DNA from: CAVSQX01 sp963730225
GTDB lineage: Bacteria > Planctomycetota > Phycisphaerae > Tepidisphaerales > Tepidisphaeraceae
Assembly (NCBI GenBank): GCA_963730225.1
Contig: CAVSQX010000001.1
Coordinates: 186,001-250,000, forward strand
Reading direction: 5' to 3'
Length of the DNA stretch: 64,000 nucleotides
In this document: one piece after another, positions 62,066 through 64,000 of the stretch
Layout of the letters: each line of letters starts with the position of its first letter
Numbering within the stretch: the first letter of the stretch is position 1
Notes under the pieces: model-generated
Seen by the model: only the letters and a program-made list of their open reading frames with translations
Told to the model about the DNA's origin: nothing
Databases searched by the model: none
Made by a program: the position numbers and the translations under genes

Positions 62066-63652
62066 CAATGGATCACCGTGATGCGCAGCGCCATCAACGG
62101 ATTTCCCGGCAACTTCACCGTCGCATTATCTTCCGCCCGAACCGCGTTGTCGTTGTACGCCGCCACCGTAAAAACCTGGTCCACCGGCGTGATCGTCATG
62201 TTCCACGCATCGATCACATCCACGTGCATCTTCGTTCCCACCGCCAGCCCCGCGCTGGGCAATTCAAAAATCCAGTCGGTCGGCCGCTGCTTTCCGAAGT
62301 ACAACAGGTAATATTCTCCCGCCTTTCCGCCGACGCGATTGTCCGTCGAATTCTCGATCGGATCGATCCCATCCGCCGGCGAAGTTTCCAGAATGCTCCG
62401 CAAAAGCGCCAGCCGTGGCGGACTCTGCCCCGCCAGCGTTCCGCCCGATGCGCTCCACGGCGAATCGTTGAACGTCTCCCCATGTCCCACATACGTTCCG
62501 TTCACCGTGCCAACCCAGAAGCGATGCACCATATCCACCGCCGGCAGCCGGCCCCAGTTTTTCGGAATGTCTCCCTCGTACTGAATCTCATCAAAAATAA
62601 TCGGTTTGTCGTACTCGGCCCGCGTTCGGATCGCTCCCCCAAACATCGCCACCGTTCCCCCGGCCTGAAGCGAAGCGTGCGTTACCCACGATTTGTTGTA
62701 AATGATGTGACTCTGCTGAATCGACCGCAGATGATCGTACGGATCATCCTTCTGCACGATCTCGCCCAGCCGATCCCAATCCGCTTCCTTCTTGGCGTGC
62801 ATCATGTCGTACTCGTTGGCCAGCGACCACCACACATTATGATACGCCGCCAGCCGCGCCACCACGTACCGCACATACCGGTCGTCCACCTCCGCCGGCA
62901 TGTTCGCAAAACCCATCTTCTTGTTGTACGGATGCAGCAGAATCACATCCGCTTCGATTCCCTCATCCGCCAATCCCGCCACGCAATTTTCCAGATTATG
63001 AAAAAACGGCGGCGAAAAAGTGCGCAAAATCCCAATCCTTCATCGGCTTGCCCTCAAACGCAAACAGCACCGGCACATTGTTCACCGGCTGCGAAGTCGC
63101 TGTCGTCGGCACATCGTACTCCGACGGCAACACGCACATCCGCACCTTGTTGAACGGCGAAGATTTCAACGTCTCCAGCGTCTGTCGCTCCCGCGCTTCG
63201 GTCTGATTCGTCCAGTTGTACGCTGTCGTGCCGATCTCAAAATACGGCGTCCCATCCGCGTACTTGAAATGAAAATGATTCGCCACCCGCACCGGCCCAT
63301 GATTTCCCGTCTCCGGCGCGCCGCAAGCAAAGCTGCCCGTCTTCCCATTCAACTCCGCCGCGTTGCTGCGAATCTCGTACGACCAATCCCCCTGTTCCTC
63401 CGGCATGAACCGCACAATGTAAACCCCATCCCCATCGTAAAACCCATCCGCATCCACCGACTTCTGCCCACAGGTAAAATGCCCCGAAACCGTGACATCC
63501 AAAAACGGATTCCCAGTGGCCGGCCCCTTCAGCTTCACCTCAAAAATCCCCCACTGCCCAACCGTCGCCGCCGCGCCGGCCTGCGTGGCATCGCCGCAGC
63601 AAATCGCGCACAAAAAAGCCGGTAGAATGAACCATGCCTTCCAATTCTTCAT
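62065..63652 (-). CDS. Secreted DUF5060/DUF4038-type glycosidase-like protein, copy 1 (frameshifted near 63017)
   Basis: Upstream tandem paralogue of the previous gene. ATG 63652, signal peptide WFILPAFLCAICCGDATQAG, then VGQWGIFEVKLKGPATGNPF and DADGFYDGDGVYIVRFMPEE. The TIM-barrel-like part has VILLHPYNKKMGF, HNVWWSLANEYDMMH and PIIFDEIQYEGDIP, with two conserved Glu residues. The C-terminus is DUF5605-like (YYLLYFGKQRPTDWIFELPS). One extra T in a T5 run near 63017 (+ strand A5, 63015-63019) breaks the frame; T4 gives FAHFSPPFFHNLENC. The corrected length is 528 residues. It probably acts on plant or extracellular glycans. Confidence 0.86.
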
Positions 63653-63709
63653 GGACGAGCCTCTCCGCAGGAATGAGACGTGCGAAATTCTAGCAGAATC
63701 GATGCTCAA

Positions 63710-63898
63710 GTGGAGTTGATCGAGCTCCTAAGAATTGGGTGCCGATGCCCCAATTGAAATCTACAGCTGTATCAAGCCATCGAACAACCCGGCCCACGAG
63801 CATGCAAGCTGCTCCCGCGCTCAATCTCCTCTTCTCCGTTCCCTCCGTGGCTCCGTGGTGAACCCACGCTCTCGACTGCGAAAACACTGCAAAACTTC
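63710..63898. other. Intergenic stretch without a recognised gene
   Basis: This 189-nt gap lies between two minus-strand genes (the DUF5060 copy 1 start and the SDR 3' end). It holds a CTCCGTGGCTCCGTGG direct repeat near 63841-63860, resembling the octamer element at 54862 in composition. It is probably the upstream region of the glycosidase pair. I see no convincing promoter or frame. Confidence 0.4.
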
Positions 63899-64000
63899 TC
63901 ACGGATAATCCTGCCGCGTCGGCCGCACCACGATGTCGTTAATATGAATCCGGCTCGGCTGGCTGGCGACGAAGCAAATCACCTTCGCTACATCCGCCGG
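63899..64000 (-). CDS. SDR-family oxidoreductase, C-terminal 33 residues (cut by window edge)
   Basis: The last 102 nt read on the minus strand as PADVAKVICFVASQPSRIHI then NDIVVRPTRQDYP, then TGA. This is the C-terminal end of a short-chain dehydrogenase of the YdfG/NADP-dependent 3-hydroxy-acid dehydrogenase group, where HINDxVVxPTxQ is conserved. Start and active site lie beyond the window. The stop leaves no overlap with the next gene. Confidence 0.75.
   Translation of the reverse strand, partial: PADVAKVICFVASQPSRIHINDIVVRPTRQDYP

Overview
The window is bacterial chromosome, GC-rich, and most likely from a planctomycete-type bacterium (Planctomycetota, Phycisphaerae-like). That placement is inference. 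It rests on a giant autotransporter-repeat protein with dockerin-like repeats and a PEP-CTERM tail, a pseudopilin with a C-terminal H...DGHV signature, and a long MoxR-DUF58-BatA-VWA operon ending in squalene-cyclase-like and NPCBM proteins. No rRNA, tRNA, CRISPR array or insertion sequence was seen.

Region 1 (1-15,580) is the S10-spc-alpha ribosomal cluster, all on the + strand: rpsJ (3' end), rplC-rplD-rplW-rplB-rpsS-rplV-rpsC-rplP-rpmC-rpsQ-rplN-rplX-rplE-rpsN-rpsH-rplF-rplR-rpsE-rplO-secY-map-rpmJ-rpsM-rpsK-rpoA-rplQ. The usual rpmD, adk, infA and rpsD are missing from their normal slots. A terminator-like hairpin separates rpsJ from rplC, and a sigma70-like promoter precedes rpmJ. Seven of the wider gaps contain large hairpins built from tandem 7-nt units with a TTG core. 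A perfect terminator closes the cluster after rplQ.

Region 2 (15.6-30.1 kb) is mixed housekeeping: a processive glycosyltransferase, a hotdog thioesterase and an M20 peptidase; an amber-interrupted kinase-like pseudogene with a divergent small ORF; a PHP phosphatase/methyltransferase pair facing a DUF5615-like/PfkB/thpR operon; recA; an HtrA-type protease; a secreted unknown; an oligopeptide-binding lipoprotein-like protein; and mutM.

Region 3 (30.2-44.2 kb) is a long + strand operon: MoxR ATPase, DUF58, a BatA-like VWA protein, a VWA/glutaminase-fold membrane protein, a 1,397-residue coiled-coil membrane protein, a squalene-cyclase-fold protein and an NPCBM protein. A small HEPN plus BolA-resembling gene pair interrupts it after moxR.

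Region 4 (44.2-64 kb) is accessory: the 1,463-residue PEP-CTERM protein, a membrane protein with a pseudopilin, an NAD-dependent epimerase, a LutA-like Fe-S protein, an aminotransferase, queE, tonB, a P-loop/pentapeptide fusion, a LOG protein, vapBC, a kinase-like/deoxyribosyltransferase-like fusion, two tandem DUF5060/DUF4038-type secreted glycosidase-like proteins, and the 3' end of an SDR gene.

About seventeen genes or gene junctions carry single-base or dinucleotide frameshifts, including essential single-copy rpsC, rplN, rplF, rpsE and rplO. In every case the expected protein continues in another frame. The simplest reading is uncorrected sequencing or assembly indels, so the broken genes are annotated here as whole genes with the shift site stated.
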